Assembly: GCA_963813375.1 (NCBI GenBank)
Contig: CAWEYT010000001.1
Location: 21,505-85,504, forward strand
From: DASTFY01 sp963813375
Lineage (GTDB): Bacteria; Actinomycetota; Acidimicrobiia; Acidimicrobiales; Ilumatobacteraceae
Length of the DNA: 64,000 nt
Direction of reading: 5' to 3'
A program made the translations under genes and the position numbers. Below the pieces are notes generated by a model. It worked only from the letters and a program-made list of their open reading frames with translations, did no database searches and had not been told where the DNA came from. The number at the start of each line of letters is the position of its first letter. The first letter of the stretch is position 1. Positions 27,084 through 36,835 of this stretch are shown piece after piece.

Positions 27084-28053
27084 CTGGACCGCGTCCACGT
27101 CGTCAGCGAGTCGCAGGATCTGGTTCGGCCACCTCCTTGCTGCGCTCGACCGGCAACATGTGACCCGCACCTTGGAACAGGTGCAGCCGGGCATCGCCGA
27201 CGGTCTCGGCGATCCGTATCGATTCGCGTGGCGGCAACACCCGATCGGCGGTTCCAGCCAACAGGAGGAGTGGGACGTGCACATCGCCGAGTCGGTCGCT
27301 GAGGTCGATGCCGAGCAACCGGCGGGTCAAACCGAGCCGGCGAGCGGCAGGGCTCGCGAGGCCGATCGTGCGTACCGCCTCGACGTGACTCCGGCGGGGA
27401 GCGATGCCGAAGTTGGCCCGCGCGAACACCAGGCCATGGCGATGGTGCCGGCCGACACGCTCGGTCACGGGCCAGTCGAGTGCCGCCGCCTTCACCCGCG
27501 AAAGGGGACGATCAGCCGGTCCTCTGGCCGAGCTGTTGATCAAGCACCAGCGCCGAGACCCGGTCGGCGATCACGTCGGGACGTTCGACAGCGAGTCCGA
27601 GCGCCACCGCGCCACCCATCGAGTGGCCCACCACGATGGCGCCGCGGAGATCGAGCACGCCGAGCACGCGTGGCGAGGTCATCGACGAGCCCGTCGAAGC
27701 CGAACGCCTCCGGCACAGCCGACGAGCGACCGAATCCTCGCTGGTCGACGGCAACCACGCGCCGACCACCCGCCACCAACCACGGCGCCAGCGGAGCGAA
27801 GATCCCGAGGTTGGCCCCGTGACCATGCAGCAGCACCACCGGCCTGCCCGGAGCCGCACTCTTCGGCGTGCAGCCTGCCGCCGTCGGGCGTGGCGATGGC
27901 ACGGGTGCGCTCGGCTGGGAAGGCGAAGCTGTCGCCGGGGTCGGGGTCCGGCGTGGCATCGAGCCGGGCGAGGACACGATGCTCGTAGATCACGACGCCG
28001 GCGACAAGCGCACCGATGAGCCCAGCGGGCGCCAGGTCTCGCCAGCCACGCAC
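27075..28053 (-). CDS. Membrane-anchored alpha/beta hydrolase
   Basis: About 325 residues. The N-terminus, probably from GTG 28053, has one hydrophobic helix (APAGLIGALVAGVVIY). The hydrolase fold follows: PVVLLHGHGANLGIF oxyanion-hole region, VAVDQRGFGRSS, nucleophile elbow IVVGHSMGGAVAL, LLLLAGTADRVLPPRESI with the acid residue and QGAGHMLPVE with the catalytic His. The frame changes near 27850, 27685, 27520 and 27130. It lies downstream of the benzoate-CoA ligase on the same strand with 145 bp between, so it may or may not share its operon. Confidence 0.75.
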
Positions 28054-28198
28054 GTGGCGGCTGACTGCTCGTCGATGATTCGAGGCGCCGATCCGCAGAC
28101 ACTCCCACGGATCGGCCGTCCGTGCGCCACCAGCGTGTACGTCCCTGATGGATCGTCGAGCGTCGCCGGCATCCGCGCCGGCGTGCGAGTGCCAGCGA

Positions 28199-29741
28199 CT
28201 ACGTGGTCAGCGAGTCACGGAGCTTGAAGCGTTGGATCTTGCCGGTGGCCGTCTTGGGGAGCTCGTCGACGACGAGGATCCGGCGCGGGCGCTTGAAGCC
28301 GGCCATGTGGTCGCGGCAGTGGGTGTCGAGGTCGGCGGTCTCGATGGAGTGACCGCGTCGCGCGAACGACGAAGGCGACCGTCTCCTCGAGCCCCAGGTC
28401 GGTCCGCGCGCCGACGACCGCAGCTTCCAGCACATCGGGATGGGTGATGAGGGTGGACTCGACCTCCGCGGGCGAGACCCAGATCCCGCCGGCCTTGATC
28501 ATGTCGCTGTTGCGGCCGAGGAACGTCCAGGAGTCGTCGGCCGATCTCGTGTAGACGTCTCCGGTGCGGAGCCAACCGTCGGGCCGGAACGCGGCCGCTG
28601 TCGCCTCCTCGCGCTGCCAGTAGCCGCGGGCCGTGGATGGGCCACGGACGTGGAGGTAGCCGGGCGTCTCGGGCTCGACGAGCTCGGCGCCGTCCTCACC
28701 GAGCAGCTTCGCCTCGTACCCCGGCACGACCCATCCGGACGAGCCCGCTGACTGCGCGGTGAGCGTGTTGGAGATGAAGATGTGGAGCGCCTCGGTCGAG
28801 CCGATGCCGTCGAGCACCGGGTGTCCGAACCGTTGCGAGAAACGACGTTGCAGGTCGGCGGGCAGCGACTCGCCGGCGGTCACCGTCGCCCGCACCGAGC
28901 CGAACACGGCCGGGTCGACCGGCGTGTCGAGGATGGCGGCGACGAATCCGGGAGACCCGAAGAACAGGGTGGGTTCCTCCGCGGCGACGAGCGCGCAGAT
29001 GCCGTCCGGGGTGGGGCGCTGGGGTTCGAGGATCGAGGTGGCGCCGGCGCCGAACGGGAACGTCAGCGAGTTGCCGAGCCCGTAGGCGAAGAAGAGCTTG
29101 GCCACGGAGAGGAAGCGATCATCTTCGGTGACCTCCAGCACCCGCGTGGCGTAGGTGTCGAAGGTGGCCTGCATGCTGCCGTGGACGTGCATGACGCCCT
29201 TGGGAACTCCGGTGGTGCCGGAGGAGTAGAGCCAGAACGCCTGGGCCTCCGCTGTGGTGTCGGCGACCGCGGCTGGGTCGTCGTTCGTGAACCCGGTCCA
29301 GCCGTGACAGCCAGCCGGGGTCGCCGGACCGCCCGCCTCGTCGATGTGGACCGTGGCCCGCAGGGTCGGCGTCGAGCCCCGTACCGCGTCCACGTGCCCG
29401 AGGTAGTCGCTCGACACGACCAGTGCGGCGGCGCCGGCGTCGGCGGCGATGGCGGCGATGTCGTCCGGCCGCAGCATCGTGGACACCGGGACGGGGATCG
29501 CGCCGGAGCGCATCGATCCGAGGAGCCAGGCGATCATCTCGGGCGAGTCGTTCATCATCACGACGACTCGTTCCTCGCGCCCGACCCCGAGCTCGGCGAG
29601 CGCCTGCTGCACGCGCCATGTCTCCCGCAGCATCGATTCGTAGGTGATGTCGCGCCCGTGCGAGCGCACGGCCACGCGGTCGCCTCGTCCGGCTTCCACA
29701 TGGCGGTCGAGCAGCCACGTCGCGGCGTTGTATCCCCCCAC
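28199..29741 (-). CDS. bclA: Benzoate-CoA ligase
   Basis: AMP-forming ligase of about 513 residues that activates benzoate (or hydroxybenzoate) to the CoA thioester, the first step of the box pathway. Motifs: YSSGTTGVPKGVMHVH (P-loop), KLFFAYGLGNSLTFPF, which is typical of benzoate-CoA ligases, GIGSTEALHIFISN, DGWLRTGD and GRNSDMIKAGGIWVSP. A frame change near 28350 leads into the C-terminal PKTATGKIQRFKLRD with the catalytic Lys. GTG 29741 is chosen because GGGGGA precedes it at the right distance. It is directly downstream of boxB. Confidence 0.88.
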
Positions 29742-29761
29742 CGGTGATCCCCCGTTCGTCG

Positions 29762-31172
29762 TCAGACCCGCACGTAGTCGTAGTCCACCGGCTTGGCGTG
29801 GATCCCGGTCGACGGGGCCGCCACCCAGCCGGCCATCCTGCCGGGCTCGTGGACGCCGATCATCAGCGACTCGACGTACTCCCGGTCCGCGTCCGACGGC
29901 AACCACTCGACCTCGTGCGCGGCCCACTCCTCCTCGTCGACCAGGCGCCCGCCCGGTGTGACCCGCCGACCTCTGAAGGTCCCCACGTTCCGGTTGAAGC
30001 CGATGTGGGGCAGGCTCAGCTGCGCGCCGACGTCGGCCAGCGCACGGTTCCACCGGTCGACCCCCTTCTGGCAGTCGGCGATGTAGTCGTCGCGCAGCGT
30101 CTCGTTGAGGCTGGCCAGCTGCGTCACCTCACGGGTGGTGATCTGGTCGTCACCGGCGAGGGGGACGAGCCGGGTGGCGTCGTGCAGGCGATGGTCGTCG
30201 TCGCGACGCTCCTCCTGGAACCTGCCCTTGAGGCCGGCGCCGAAGTAGTTGGCCGCGTTCGTCGACGTCTCGGCCCCGAAGAGGTCGAGCGACACGGAGT
30301 AGTGGAAGTTGAGGTAGCGCTGCAGGGTCGGCACATCGATGCCGCCGTACGGGCGGATGTCGTCGGTGTCGTGCTCCTTCATCAGTTCGACTGAGCGGTC
30401 GACCACGCGGGCGACGCCGGAGGCCCCTACGAACATGTGGTGGGCTTCCTCCTTGAGCATGAAGTCACACGTGCGCGACAGGGGATCGAAGGCCGACTCG
30501 CGCAGGGACGCGAGCTGGAACTTGCCGTCGCGGTCGGTGAAGTAGGTGAAGAAGAAGAACGACAGCCAGTCCGGCGTCGCTTCGTTGAACGCGCCGAGGA
30601 TGCGCGGCCGGTCGGCATCGCCCGAATGGCGTTCGAGCATCTCGTCGGCCTCGTCGCGTCCGTCCCTCCCGAAGTACCGGTGGAGCAGGTAGACCATCGC
30701 CCACAGGTGCCGTCCCTCTTCGACGTTGACCTGGAACAGGTTCCGCAGGTCGTACAACGAGGGAGCCGTCAAGCACAGGGCGCGCTGCTGCTCGACCGAT
30801 GCGGGCTCGGTGTCGCCTTGGACCACGATCAACCGGCGGAGGTCGGCTCGGTATGCGCCGGGCACGTCCTGCCAGACGGGCTCGCCCTTCCGGTCGCCGA
30901 AGGCGATCGTGCGGTCCTCGGTCGGCTCGGCCAGGAAGATGCCCCACCGGTAGTCGGGCATCTTCACGTGGTCGAAGTTGGCCCAGCCCTCCTGGCCGAC
31001 GGAGATCGCCGTGCGGAGGTAGACGTCCTTGTCCTGGAACGCGACCGGCCCCATCTCGCGCCACCAGTCCAGGAACCGAGGCTGCCAGGTCTCCAGGGCT
31101 CTGAGGAGGCGCCTGTCGTCGGCCAGCCCGACGTTGTTGGGGATCGGTCGCGGTGACGTCGACGGCCTGCAT
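29762..31172 (-). CDS. boxB: Benzoyl-CoA 2,3-epoxidase, oxygenase subunit BoxB
   Basis: About 470-residue di-iron oxygenase that forms 2,3-epoxybenzoyl-CoA. Iron-ligand type helices are visible: NVEEGRHLWAMVYLLHRYFG (E-x2-H) and DFMLKEEAHHMFVGASG (E-x2-H). Family-specific stretches include MPDYRWGIFLAEP and YGGIDVPTLQRYLNFHYS. The N-terminus begins at ATG 31172 (QAVDVTATDP) and changes frame near 31140 into NNVGLADDRRLL. The electron-delivering BoxA subunit is not encoded in this window. Confidence 0.93.
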
Positions 31173-31173
31173 G

Positions 31174-32868
31174 TCACACTCGCTTCCGGTCGAAGGCGGG
31201 CCGCGATCCGGTGCCGAAGCGCTGGAGCGCGCCCTCCGGTCCGACGGCGTTGGGGCGTTGGAACACCCAGTTCTGCCACGCGGTCAGGCGGGCGAAGATC
31301 TTGGTCTCCATCGTCTCCGGCCCGACGAAGCGGTAGTTGGCCTCCATCGCGGTCAGGGCGTCGGGCGAGAACGAGTTGCGCTCGGCCAGCATCACCGGCA
31401 CCTCGTCGTCCCAGTCGATCTCGTCGAGGGCGAAGGTGACCAGCTCGACCTCGAGAGCGTCCGCGGCGCCGAGGTCCTTGCCGATCACCGATCGCGCCGC
31501 CTCGAACGCCTCGTCGCGTTGCCAGAACCGGGTCCGCAGCCGACTCACGCCGTTCGACATCGGATACCAGCCGTCGTTGGCGTCGGTGAGCCGGAGCACG
31601 GGTGCCGGTCGGTCGTCGTCCTCGCGGGTGCCGTCGAGCATGATCGACCGGTCGGCCGCCAGCGCCAGTTCGGCCAGCGTCCCGGCGAAGCAGGAGCCGG
31701 GCTCGATCAGCGCGATCAACGACCGGGACGACAGATCGAGCCGCTTGAGCACCCGCGCCCAGTACAGGCGCACCTCGCGCGCCAACCAGGCCCCCTCATC
31801 CGCCGGCCGAAGCCGGTCATCGAGCGCGAGAACCTGCTCGGCCGCGGCGACGGCGTCCGAGTCGCCGCTCGTCGTCAGGACCCACGTCCCCAGCTCGGGC
31901 TCGTTGAACCGGAGGTGGAGCATGGCATGGTCCAGCTCGAGCGCCACCGAGAGGAGCCAGCCGCTCGCACCCGCTGACGCCAGGGCGGCGGCCGTCTCCG
32001 GTTGCGAGGTGCGCGGCCCCGCGACCTCGAACCGGGCGACACCGTTGACGCGGTCGAACCTCACGGTCACGTTCTCGGCCCGCAATCCGGCGTCATCGAT
32101 CACCGTCGACGCCCCGAACACCGGGAGCTTCACACCCGTGCCGCTCGCCGGACGGTCCGACCCTGCGGCTCGGGCTTCGGCCCGGGAGCGGACCAGTTCT
32201 GCGAACTGGGACTGCGGGGCGATGGCATCGACGAGACCCCATTCGACCGCCTGGCGCCCCTTCACCCCCTCGGTCCTGGTGGCGAAGACGTCGGCCAGGT
32301 CGCGCCGCACCTTGCGCTTGTCGACCACCCTGGTCAGCCCGCCGGTGCCCGGCAGCACCGCCAGCAGGGGCACCTCCGGCAGCGACACCGCGGAGGACCG
32401 ATCGTCGATCAGGAGGATCTCCTCGCAGGCGAGGGCCAGCTCGTACCCGCCGCCGGCGGCGGTGCCGTTGACGGCGGCCAACCACACCTGGCCTGAGGAC
32501 GCCGACGCCTCCTCGATCGCGTTGCGCGTCTCGTTGGTGAACTTGCAGAAGTTCACCTTGTGACCATGGGCCGAGCCCGCCAGCATGCCGATGTTGGCGC
32601 CGGCGCAGAACACCTTGTCCAGCCCACCGGTCAGCACGACGGCGTGGATCTCGGGGTGCTCGAAGCGCAGCCGCTGGACGACGTCGTACAACTCGATGTC
32701 GACGGCGATGTCGTACGAGTTGAGCTTCAACTCGTAGTCGTCGAGCAGGCCACGGTCGGCGCTCACGCGCATGGTGACCGTCGCGACCGGTCCGTCGAAC
32801 GTGACCTCCCAGTGCTGGCGCGCCGACGGTTCGACGCCGAAGGACACCGCTGGCGACTCGTGCGACAC
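31174..32868 (-). CDS. boxC: Benzoyl-CoA-dihydrodiol lyase BoxC
   Basis: 564-residue enoyl-CoA-hydratase-superfamily enzyme that opens the ring of 2,3-epoxybenzoyl-CoA to a dihydroadipyl-CoA semialdehyde plus formate. Crotonase features: KVFCAGANIGMLAGS at about residue 86 (oxyanion hole) and AAVNGTAAGGGYELALACEE, then SLPEVPLLAVLPGTGGLTR. The length, about twice a normal crotonase, and the C-terminal WQNWVFQRPNAVG are characteristic of BoxC. GTG 32868 lies 7 bp after AGGAGG. The frame is intact. Confidence 0.93.
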   Translation of the reverse strand: MSHESPAVSFGVEPSARQHWEVTFDGPVATVTMRVSADRGLLDDYELKLNSYDIAVDIELYDVVQRLRFEHPEIHAVVLTGGLDKVFCAGANIGMLAGSAHGHKVNFCKFTNETRNAIEEASASSGQVWLAAVNGTAAGGGYELALACEEILLIDDRSSAVSLPEVPLLAVLPGTGGLTRVVDKRKVRRDLADVFATRTEGVKGRQAVEWGLVDAIAPQSQFAELVRSRAEARAAGSDRPASGTGVKLPVFGASTVIDDAGLRAENVTVRFDRVNGVARFEVAGPRTSQPETAAALASAGASGWLLSVALELDHAMLHLRFNEPELGTWVLTTSGDSDAVAAAEQVLALDDRLRPADEGAWLAREVRLYWARVLKRLDLSSRSLIALIEPGSCFAGTLAELALAADRSIMLDGTREDDDRPAPVLRLTDANDGWYPMSNGVSRLRTRFWQRDEAFEAARSVIGKDLGAADALEVELVTFALDEIDWDDEVPVMLAERNSFSPDALTAMEANYRFVGPETMETKIFARLTAWQNWVFQRPNAVGPEGALQRFGTGSRPAFDRKRV

Positions 32869-32926
32869 GAAGCAACCTCCTGTGGAACTGTAGAGGCGCT
32901 CGGCAACAGTCTCCAGGAGCCGGCGT

Positions 32927-33397
32927 TCAGACCGTCGGAAGCTCGCCCTCCAGGAGGTCCGCGAGCTTGCCGAGCGAGATGGTCCACCCCAGTTCGTTCT
33001 GGGCCGGATCCACGCCGGGCGGGACGTTCTCGTGGAGCCCCGTGATCTGCGTGCCCTCGGCCGTCTCGCTCAGCCTGTAGCTGATTGTCATCTCACCGCT
33101 CACCGAGGCGTCATCGGTCTCGAACTCCACCAGCTGCACGACCTTTGTGTCCGGCACGAGCTCGATGAACCGGCCGTGGAAGGAGTCGGTCCGGGACGTC
33201 GTCTTCCCCGAGTCGGTTGGCTCGTCGTAGGTCAGGGAGATCCGGAACACACCTCCCTCGTGCGGCTCGAAGGCGTGGACCTCGCTGGTCATGCCGTGGG
33301 GCACCATCCAGCGCTGCACCGCCTCCGGGTCCAGCAGGGCGCGATACACCTGCGATCGAGGAGCCTTGATCAGCCGGGACACCTGCGTCGTCGTCAT
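32927..33397 (-). CDS. SRPBCC/AHSA1-type ligand-binding protein
   Basis: 156 residues with the AHSA1/START-like fold signature: VSRLIKAPRSQVYRALLDPEAVQRWMVP at the N-terminus, FHGRFIELVPDTKVVQLVEF in the middle and GWTISLGKLADLLEGE at the end. Its start overlaps the upstream methionine-synthase-like stop (ATGA). Its position just before boxC suggests a supporting role in the aromatic pathway, but function is unknown. Confidence 0.8.
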   Translation of the reverse strand: MTTTQVSRLIKAPRSQVYRALLDPEAVQRWMVPHGMTSEVHAFEPHEGGVFRISLTYDEPTDSGKTTSRTDSFHGRFIELVPDTKVVQLVEFETDDASVSGEMTISYRLSETAEGTQITGLHENVPPGVDPAQNELGWTISLGKLADLLEGELPTV

Positions 33398-34554
33398 GAG
33401 GCCGCGCTCCAGAGGCGCTCGCTGGCGAGCTCGGCTCCTTGCGCGAGAGCAGCGAGCTTGCCCCAGGCCACGTCGGGGTCGATGCCCTGCATCCCGACGT
33501 GGACGCTGAACCCGCAGTCGACGCCGGCCATCACCCGGTCCCGACCGACCAGGTCCGCGTACCGGCAGATCCGCTGCGCCACCAGCTCCGGATGCTCGAT
33601 GTAGTTCGACTGCGGCTCGACGACCCCCGGACACAGGATCTTGTCGTCGGGCAGCGCGACGCGCTCGAAGAGCGTCCACTCGTGGGCATGACGCGGGTTG
33701 GCCGCCTCGAGGAGCACGGTGCGGGGCTTGGCCTGCCAGACGAGGTCGACGATGTCGGCGAGGTCGACGTCGTGGTGGTGGGGTCCGGGGTAGTTCCCCC
33801 AGCACAGGTGCATCCGCAACTGTTCGGCCGGGATGTTCCGCACCGCGTGGTTGAGCGCCTCGATGTTCAGCGCGATCCGGCGGCGGAACGCGGCGAGGTC
33901 CATCGACGCGTACGCCGAGTGCCGTCCCATGGCCAGGTCCGGGCAGTCGACCTGCACGGTGACGCCGGCGGCGGCGATCGCCTCGTACTCCGCTCGCATC
34001 GCCTCGGCGATGGCGAGGAGGTAGTCCTCGTCGGTCGGGTAGTGCTGGTTGGCGAAGAAGAGCGAGACCACGCCTGGCGACGCGGCACTCGAGAAGCTGC
34101 CGGCCACGCCGACGCCGGCGAGTGCGATGGTCAGGTTCCGCAGGTCGACGTCCACGGACTCGTCGCCGGGCCGCACCGAGATCTCGGCCGTGCAGGCCGG
34201 TGCGCTGCGCTTGCGCCGTCCGGGGTTGGCGGCGACGAGGTCGGCGCTGCGCGGGTAGTCGACGAGGTCGGCGAAGAAGTAGTCCTGGATCGACTCGCCG
34301 GCGAACCCGGTCAGCCGGTCCTGCACGTAGGTCGCGTAGCTGGGCTTGGACATCTCGCCGTCGTTGACGATGTCGATGCCGCAGCTCGCCTGGCGCTCCA
34401 CGACCTCCTGGACCGCGAGGGCGATCCGCTCGCCGAGCGCCGCGGGGTCGACCGGCACCCCGTCGGCCTTGGCCCACATCATCCGGATCAGCTCGTCGGG
34501 GCGCGGGAGGCTGCCCGTATGCGTGGTGAGGATCCGTCCTGGGCCCGTGGTCAT
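33394..34554 (-). CDS. MetE C-terminal-like methyltransferase, copy 1
   Basis: About 386 residues of the cobalamin-independent methionine synthase/epoxyalkane:CoM transferase superfamily. Signs are TTHTGSLPRPDELIRM, IVNDGEMSKPSYATYV, VQVDCPDLAMGR, HLCWGNYPGPH with zinc ligands and GVDCGFSVHVG with the final Cys. It is a stand-alone catalytic domain, about half the size of MetE. Such genes are common in actinobacterial aromatic and organic-acid clusters, where they may move methyl or thioether groups instead of making methionine. ATG 34554; the stop overlaps the next gene. Confidence 0.8.
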   Translation of the reverse strand: MTTGPGRILTTHTGSLPRPDELIRMMWAKADGVPVDPAALGERIALAVQEVVERQASCGIDIVNDGEMSKPSYATYVQDRLTGFAGESIQDYFFADLVDYPRSADLVAANPGRRKRSAPACTAEISVRPGDESVDVDLRNLTIALAGVGVAGSFSSAASPGVVSLFFANQHYPTDEDYLLAIAEAMRAEYEAIAAAGVTVQVDCPDLAMGRHSAYASMDLAAFRRRIALNIEALNHAVRNIPAEQLRMHLCWGNYPGPHHHDVDLADIVDLVWQAKPRTVLLEAANPRHAHEWTLFERVALPDDKILCPGVVEPQSNYIEHPELVAQRICRYADLVGRDRVMAGVDCGFSVHVGMQGIDPDVAWGKLAALAQGAELASERLWSAAS

Positions 34555-34578
34555 CGCTCCTCCGGCTGCTCGGCCGTG

Positions 34579-34591
34579 ACCGTTGAACGGT
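34579..34591. promoter_or_regulatory. Inverted repeat in the divergent promoter region
   Basis: ACCGTT-G-AACGGT is a perfect 6-1-6 inverted repeat 25 bp upstream of the MetE-like gene. A second one, GTGGT-CA-ACCAC, lies at 34606-34617. Both sit between the divergent MetE-like/box operon and the VOC gene and are candidate sites for the IclR regulator encoded at 35957-36763 or another factor. Confidence 0.5.
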
Positions 34592-34615
34592 AGAGTGTCC
34601 GGGCAGTGGTCAACC

Positions 34616-34656
34616 ACCTCAGCAACCTCCACCTCAGCAACCTCCACCTCAGCAAC
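34616..34656. repeat. 15-bp tandem direct repeat (2.7 copies)
   Basis: ACCTCAGCAACCTCC occurs exactly twice in tandem (34616-34630, 34631-34645) followed by an 11-base partial copy to 34656. It fills most of the gap before the VOC gene's ribosome binding site, so it lies in its 5' leader. It may be a multiple protein-binding site or a simple slippage product. Confidence 0.8.
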
Positions 34657-34684
34657 TGAGGCACCTCAGACAAGGAGTCAGGCC

Positions 34685-35221
34685 GTGACGACCATGGAGA
34701 AGCTTCCCAGCCGGCTGCACCACAACGCCTTCCTCACCAAGGACCAGGAAGCCACACGGGCGTTCTACGAGGACCTCATCGGGTTGCCCCTGGTCGCGAC
34801 GTGGTCGGAGGCCGATGAGCTGTTCGGCGCGGTGCGGGTGTACTGCCACACGTTCTTCGCCCTGGGCGATGGCAGCGCGCTGGCCTTCTTCCAGTTCGCC
34901 GAGCAGTCCGATCAGGACGAGTTCGATCCCGGCCTGACGCCGTCGCCGTTCCGGCACATCGCCCTGAAGGTGTCGCCGGAGCTCCAGCAGGAGATCCACG
35001 ACCGGTTGACCGACAGCGGCTGGAAGCCCGAGGGCACATACGTCCTCGAGCACGGCTACTGCCGCTCGCTGTACACGGAGGATCCGAACGGGTTGCTGCT
35101 CGAGTTCACCGCCGATTGCGGCACGGCCGACGAGATCGCCGTCGAGCGCCAGGCCGATGCCCACGACACGCTGAAGCGCTGGCTGGCCGGGGACCACACC
35201 AGCAACAACGTCTACCGGTAA
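34685..35221 (+). CDS. VOC-family (glyoxalase/extradiol-dioxygenase-like) protein
   Basis: 178 residues. Starts at GTG 34685, 7 bp after AAGGAG (34672-34677). Two VOC half-domains: LHHNAFLTKDQEATRAFYED with FYEDLIGLPLVAT, and the second half FRHIALKVSPELQ with YTEDPNGLLLEFT, giving possible His/Glu metal ligands. It might act on a catechol or thiol adduct. It is the first gene of a short plus-strand operon divergent from the MetE-like/box operon. Confidence 0.8.
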   Translation: MTTMEKLPSRLHHNAFLTKDQEATRAFYEDLIGLPLVATWSEADELFGAVRVYCHTFFALGDGSALAFFQFAEQSDQDEFDPGLTPSPFRHIALKVSPELQQEIHDRLTDSGWKPEGTYVLEHGYCRSLYTEDPNGLLLEFTADCGTADEIAVERQADAHDTLKRWLAGDHTSNNVYR

Positions 35222-35250
35222 CGCCGCGCCGGCCGGTCGTGGTCGGGACC

Positions 35251-35934
35251 GTGGCGTCAACCGTGCTGTTCGTCCATGGAGCCCATCTGGGGGGATGGTG
35301 CTGGCTGCTCGTGATGGAGCGTCTCGCCTCACGCGACATCCGCGCCGAGGCCATCGATCTGCCCTTCACGGGCTATGAGGACGACGTGCGCTGCGTGCGC
35401 GCCGCCATCGAGGCTGCCCGCGGGCACGGTCCCGTCCACGTCGTGAGCCACAGCTACGCCGGCCTCCCGGTGTGCGCGGGCGGGCACCTCGCCACGCACC
35501 TCACGTTCGTGGCCAGTCGTATGCCGCTGCCCGGCGAGTCACCGGCCGCCCACACCCCGGAGTGGGGATTCGCCGACTTCCAGCGCTGCCTGACCACCGA
35601 CGACGCCGGCGTGACGTCGGTGTCGCAGGCCGTGCGGCCCCACTTCTTCCATCGCTGCCCGCCGTCGCTGGCCGACTTCGCCATGGACCGGCTCCGACCG
35701 ATGCGCAGCGCCGTCCCCCGGCAGCCCCTCGCCGACCCGGCCTGGCAGCGCGTGCCCAGCTCCTACGTCGTGTGCGCCGACGACCGCGCCGTCCAACCGT
35801 CGGCGCAGCGCGACCGCGCAGCGCGAGTCGGCGCCGCGGTCGAGCTCGACACCGACCACAGCCCGTTCTTCAGCGACCCGACGGCGCTGGCGCAGTTCAT
35901 CGCCGCGCAGCACGACGCGGCGATGGCCGCATGA
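35251..35934 (+). CDS. Alpha/beta hydrolase
   Basis: About 227 residues, from GTG 35251. The oxyanion-hole motif is LFVHGAHLGGWCW, the nucleophile elbow is VVSHSYAGLPV (Ser in S-H-S-Y-A-G) and the catalytic His is in ELDTDHSPFFSDP. This matches small esterases of the salicylate-esterase/MES type. It follows the VOC gene after 29 bp and is probably co-transcribed; a role in hydrolysing an aromatic ester is possible. Confidence 0.8.
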   Translation: MASTVLFVHGAHLGGWCWLLVMERLASRDIRAEAIDLPFTGYEDDVRCVRAAIEAARGHGPVHVVSHSYAGLPVCAGGHLATHLTFVASRMPLPGESPAAHTPEWGFADFQRCLTTDDAGVTSVSQAVRPHFFHRCPPSLADFAMDRLRPMRSAVPRQPLADPAWQRVPSSYVVCADDRAVQPSAQRDRAARVGAAVELDTDHSPFFSDPTALAQFIAAQHDAAMAA

Positions 35935-35956
35935 GGCCGGCGCCGGCCGGCCGGGG

Positions 35957-36763
35957 CTACGCGCGGATGAGCGGATCCGGCACCGGGAGCCGCGCCAACT
36001 GCGTCCACTCGTCCGTGATCTTGGCCGCGGTGTCGAGCAGCAGCGGCAGGTGCCGGCGCTGCAACTCCTCGACGGAGGTCTCGGCGGCGTGCACCGTCAC
36101 GTTCATGGCGGCCACGATGCCGCCGGACGCGTCCCGGACGGGCGCGGCGATCGATCGGATGCCGAGCGAGAGGCGCTCGTCGGAGAGCGCCCAGCCCCGC
36201 TCGCGCACGACCTCGAGATCGGCGATGAGCTCGTCCCGGCTGGGGATCACCCGCGGGATCACACCAGAGCGCGACGGCGTCGCCAGCAGCGTCTTCAGCT
36301 CGTCGTCGTCGAGCGCGGTGAGCAGCACCTGCCCCATCGAGGTCGCCACCGCCGGGAAGCGCGTGCCGATGTGGACGGCGAGAGAGATGATCTTCGGCAC
36401 CGGCACCCGGGCGACGTACACGATGTCGCTGCCGTCGAGCTGGGACATCGAGCTCGACTCGCCGGTCTGCGCCACCAGCGCCTCCAGGTGTGGTCGCGCC
36501 AACTCCCAGATGCCGAGCGTGGCGATGTACGTCGTGCCGAGCTCCAGCACCTTGGTCGTGAGCGTGTACACGCCGTCGCGCGAACGGACATACCCCAGGT
36601 CTTCGAGCGTCATCAGCAACCGCCGGGCCGTCGGCCGCGGTAGCGACGTCAACGCGGCGACCTCGCTGGCCGACAGCGCGGTGGCGGTGGGGCTGAAGGC
36701 CGTGATGATCGACAAGCCGCGGGCCAGAGCCTCGACGAAGTCCGTGCTGGAGCGCCGGAGCAT
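35957..36763 (-). CDS. IclR-family transcriptional regulator (PcaR/PobR-like)
   Basis: 268 residues from ATG 36763. N-terminal winged helix (DFVEALARGLSIITAFSP, TARRLLMTLEDLGYVRS) and C-terminal effector domain (SMSQLDGSDIVYVARVP, GWALSDERLSLGIRSIAAPV). The sequence resembles regulators of the beta-ketoadipate group. It is divergent from the CoA-transferase gene (72 bp gap) and convergent with the hydrolase. It may control the aromatic cluster or the CoA-transferase/lyase genes. Confidence 0.88.
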   Translation of the reverse strand: MLRRSSTDFVEALARGLSIITAFSPTATALSASEVAALTSLPRPTARRLLMTLEDLGYVRSRDGVYTLTTKVLELGTTYIATLGIWELARPHLEALVAQTGESSSMSQLDGSDIVYVARVPVPKIISLAVHIGTRFPAVATSMGQVLLTALDDDELKTLLATPSRSGVIPRVIPSRDELIADLEVVRERGWALSDERLSLGIRSIAAPVRDASGGIVAAMNVTVHAAETSVEELQRRHLPLLLDTAAKITDEWTQLARLPVPDPLIRA

Positions 36764-36835
36764 CCCGGCATCCTCGCACGCCGCGACCACCCGTCCGCGT
36801 TCGGTGCGACCGGACCACAAGACAAGGACGTTCTC

